From an uncultured Geobacter sp. (GTDB lineage Bacteria; Desulfobacterota; Desulfuromonadia; Geobacterales; CAIOGM01): a stretch of 64,000 nucleotides of DNA. Below, in pieces: positions 63,520-64,000 of the stretch. The stretch is taken from positions 1 through 64,000 of the forward strand of contig CAIUWK010000010.1 in NCBI GenBank assembly GCA_903902855.1, written 5' to 3'. The position numbers and the translations under genes are program-made. Numbering within the stretch: position 1 is the stretch's first letter; the number at the start of each line of letters is the position of its first letter. The notes beneath the pieces were generated by a model. The model saw only the letters and a program-made list of their open reading frames with translations. It had not been told where the DNA came from and searched no databases.

Positions 63520-64000
63520 TGAATTTCTCCATCAACTCCACGAAGCGCCCGAAGAGATAGTGCGAGTCGTGGGGACCGGGAGAGGCCTCGGGGTGGTGCT
63601 GCACCGAGAAGATGGGGAGCTCACAGTGCCGCATCCCCTCCACGGTCTGGTCGTTGAGATTCTCATGGGCTAGGCAGCCGATCCCCCCCAGGGAAGAGAT
63701 ATCCACGGAAAAACCGTGGTTCTGGGCCGTTATCTCCACCTTGCGGGTCACCATGTCCATGACCGGCAGGTTGGAGCCGTGGTTGCCGAACTTGAGTTTG
63801 ACCGTCTTCCCCCCCAGGGCCAGCCCCAGGAGCTGGTGGCCAAGACAGATGCCGAAAATCGGTTTTTTCCCCACGAACTTCCGGATGTTTTCGATGACGG
63901 CGGTCATCGGTTCCGGGTCACCAGGACCGTTGGAGAGAAAAATACCATCCGGCGCCATGGCCAGGGCCTCTTCCGCGGGAAAAGTGGCCGGCACCACCGT
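63488..64000 (-). CDS. carA: Carbamoyl-phosphate synthase small subunit CarA (5' end cut by window edge)
   Basis: CarA is the glutamine amidotransferase subunit feeding ammonia to CarB. The 170-residue visible part is the class I glutaminase domain: LSNGPGDPEP, catalytic Cys in FGICLGHQLLGLALG, and His/Glu in VQHHPEASPGPHDS. The usual C-terminus near FVELMEKF is followed by RDSGLGIGDR, encoded by the family A repeat, whose sequence also provides the TAA. The 5' half lies beyond the window. carB is 1.7 kb downstream, separated by a radical SAM gene and a ferritin-like gene. Confidence 0.95.
   Translation of the reverse strand, partial: TVVPATFPAEEALAMAPDGIFLSNGPGDPEPMTAVIENIRKFVGKKPIFGICLGHQLLGLALGGKTVKLKFGNHGSNLPVMDMVTRKVEITAQNHGFSVDISSLGGIGCLAHENLNDQTVEGMRHCELPIFSVQHHPEASPGPHDSHYLFGRFVELMEKFRDSGLGIGDR

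Overview
The window comes from the chromosome of a Geobacter-like bacterium (Geobacterales, Desulfuromonadia). The best single indicator is the short geopilin (PilA-N) followed by a separate secreted PilA-C protein behind a sigma-54 promoter. The single-strand arrangement of envelope genes, the GC-rich codon use and families such as the RpoN-driven pilin and the EF-G paralogue fit this group. The species cannot be named from the sequence. Nearly every gene lies on the minus strand; the exceptions are a periplasmic binding protein (21865-22752) and an RluA-type pseudouridine synthase (34611-35492).

Layout, left to right. 1-8.7 kb is an outer-membrane biogenesis cluster: lpxB (cut by the window edge), lpxA, fabZ, lpxD, an OmpH/Skp chaperone, bamA and the LolD/LolC-E lipoprotein exporter. 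8.8-16.6 kb holds lysS, an RCC1-repeat lipoprotein, a CBS-type family II pyrophosphatase, a radical SAM protein, an MglA-like protein with altered G motifs and an acidic tail, and a SPOR-domain protein. 16.7-37 kb is mostly housekeeping: an EF-G paralogue, coaX, birA, nadC, truA, a small signalling and transport group (receiver domain, MlaF-like ATPase), manC, pdxJ, glmM, a YbbR protein, cdaA, folP, ftsH and asnS. 37.2-43.4 kb is a visibly AT-richer set of glycosyltransferases, a methyltransferase and a Wzx-type flippase, probably acquired by transfer. 43.5-50.5 kb continues with a glycosyltransferase, a UbiA-type prenyltransferase, a TMTC-like membrane protein, an ABC exporter and a methyltransferase. 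A single 5.7-kb gene then encodes three tandem TPR plus O-GlcNAc-transferase modules and a C-terminal methyltransferase. Next come pilA-C and pilA-N with a textbook sigma-54 promoter and an upstream palindrome that could be the activator site. 57.3-64 kb holds a DUF1858 protein, greA, a small periplasmic protein, carB, a ferritin-like protein, a radical SAM activase-like protein and the 3' part of carA.

The genes between about 37 and 57 kb look like one functional neighbourhood for a surface glycan and, possibly, glycosylation of pilin or other exported proteins: sugar transfer, lipid-linked carrier, flipping, export, protein O-glycosylation and the pilin itself.

Two signals are not explained by the genes. 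First, a 28-bp palindrome occurs between lpxB and lpxA and again, with one mismatch, inside carB, where it is read in frame and adds about a dozen residues. Second, many gene junctions hold a short-period degenerate repeat, with about ten unrelated repeat families in the window. Several form long inverted repeats, and some supply start-proximal codons, stop codons or C-terminal residues of the neighbouring genes (carA, coaX and two radical SAM genes).
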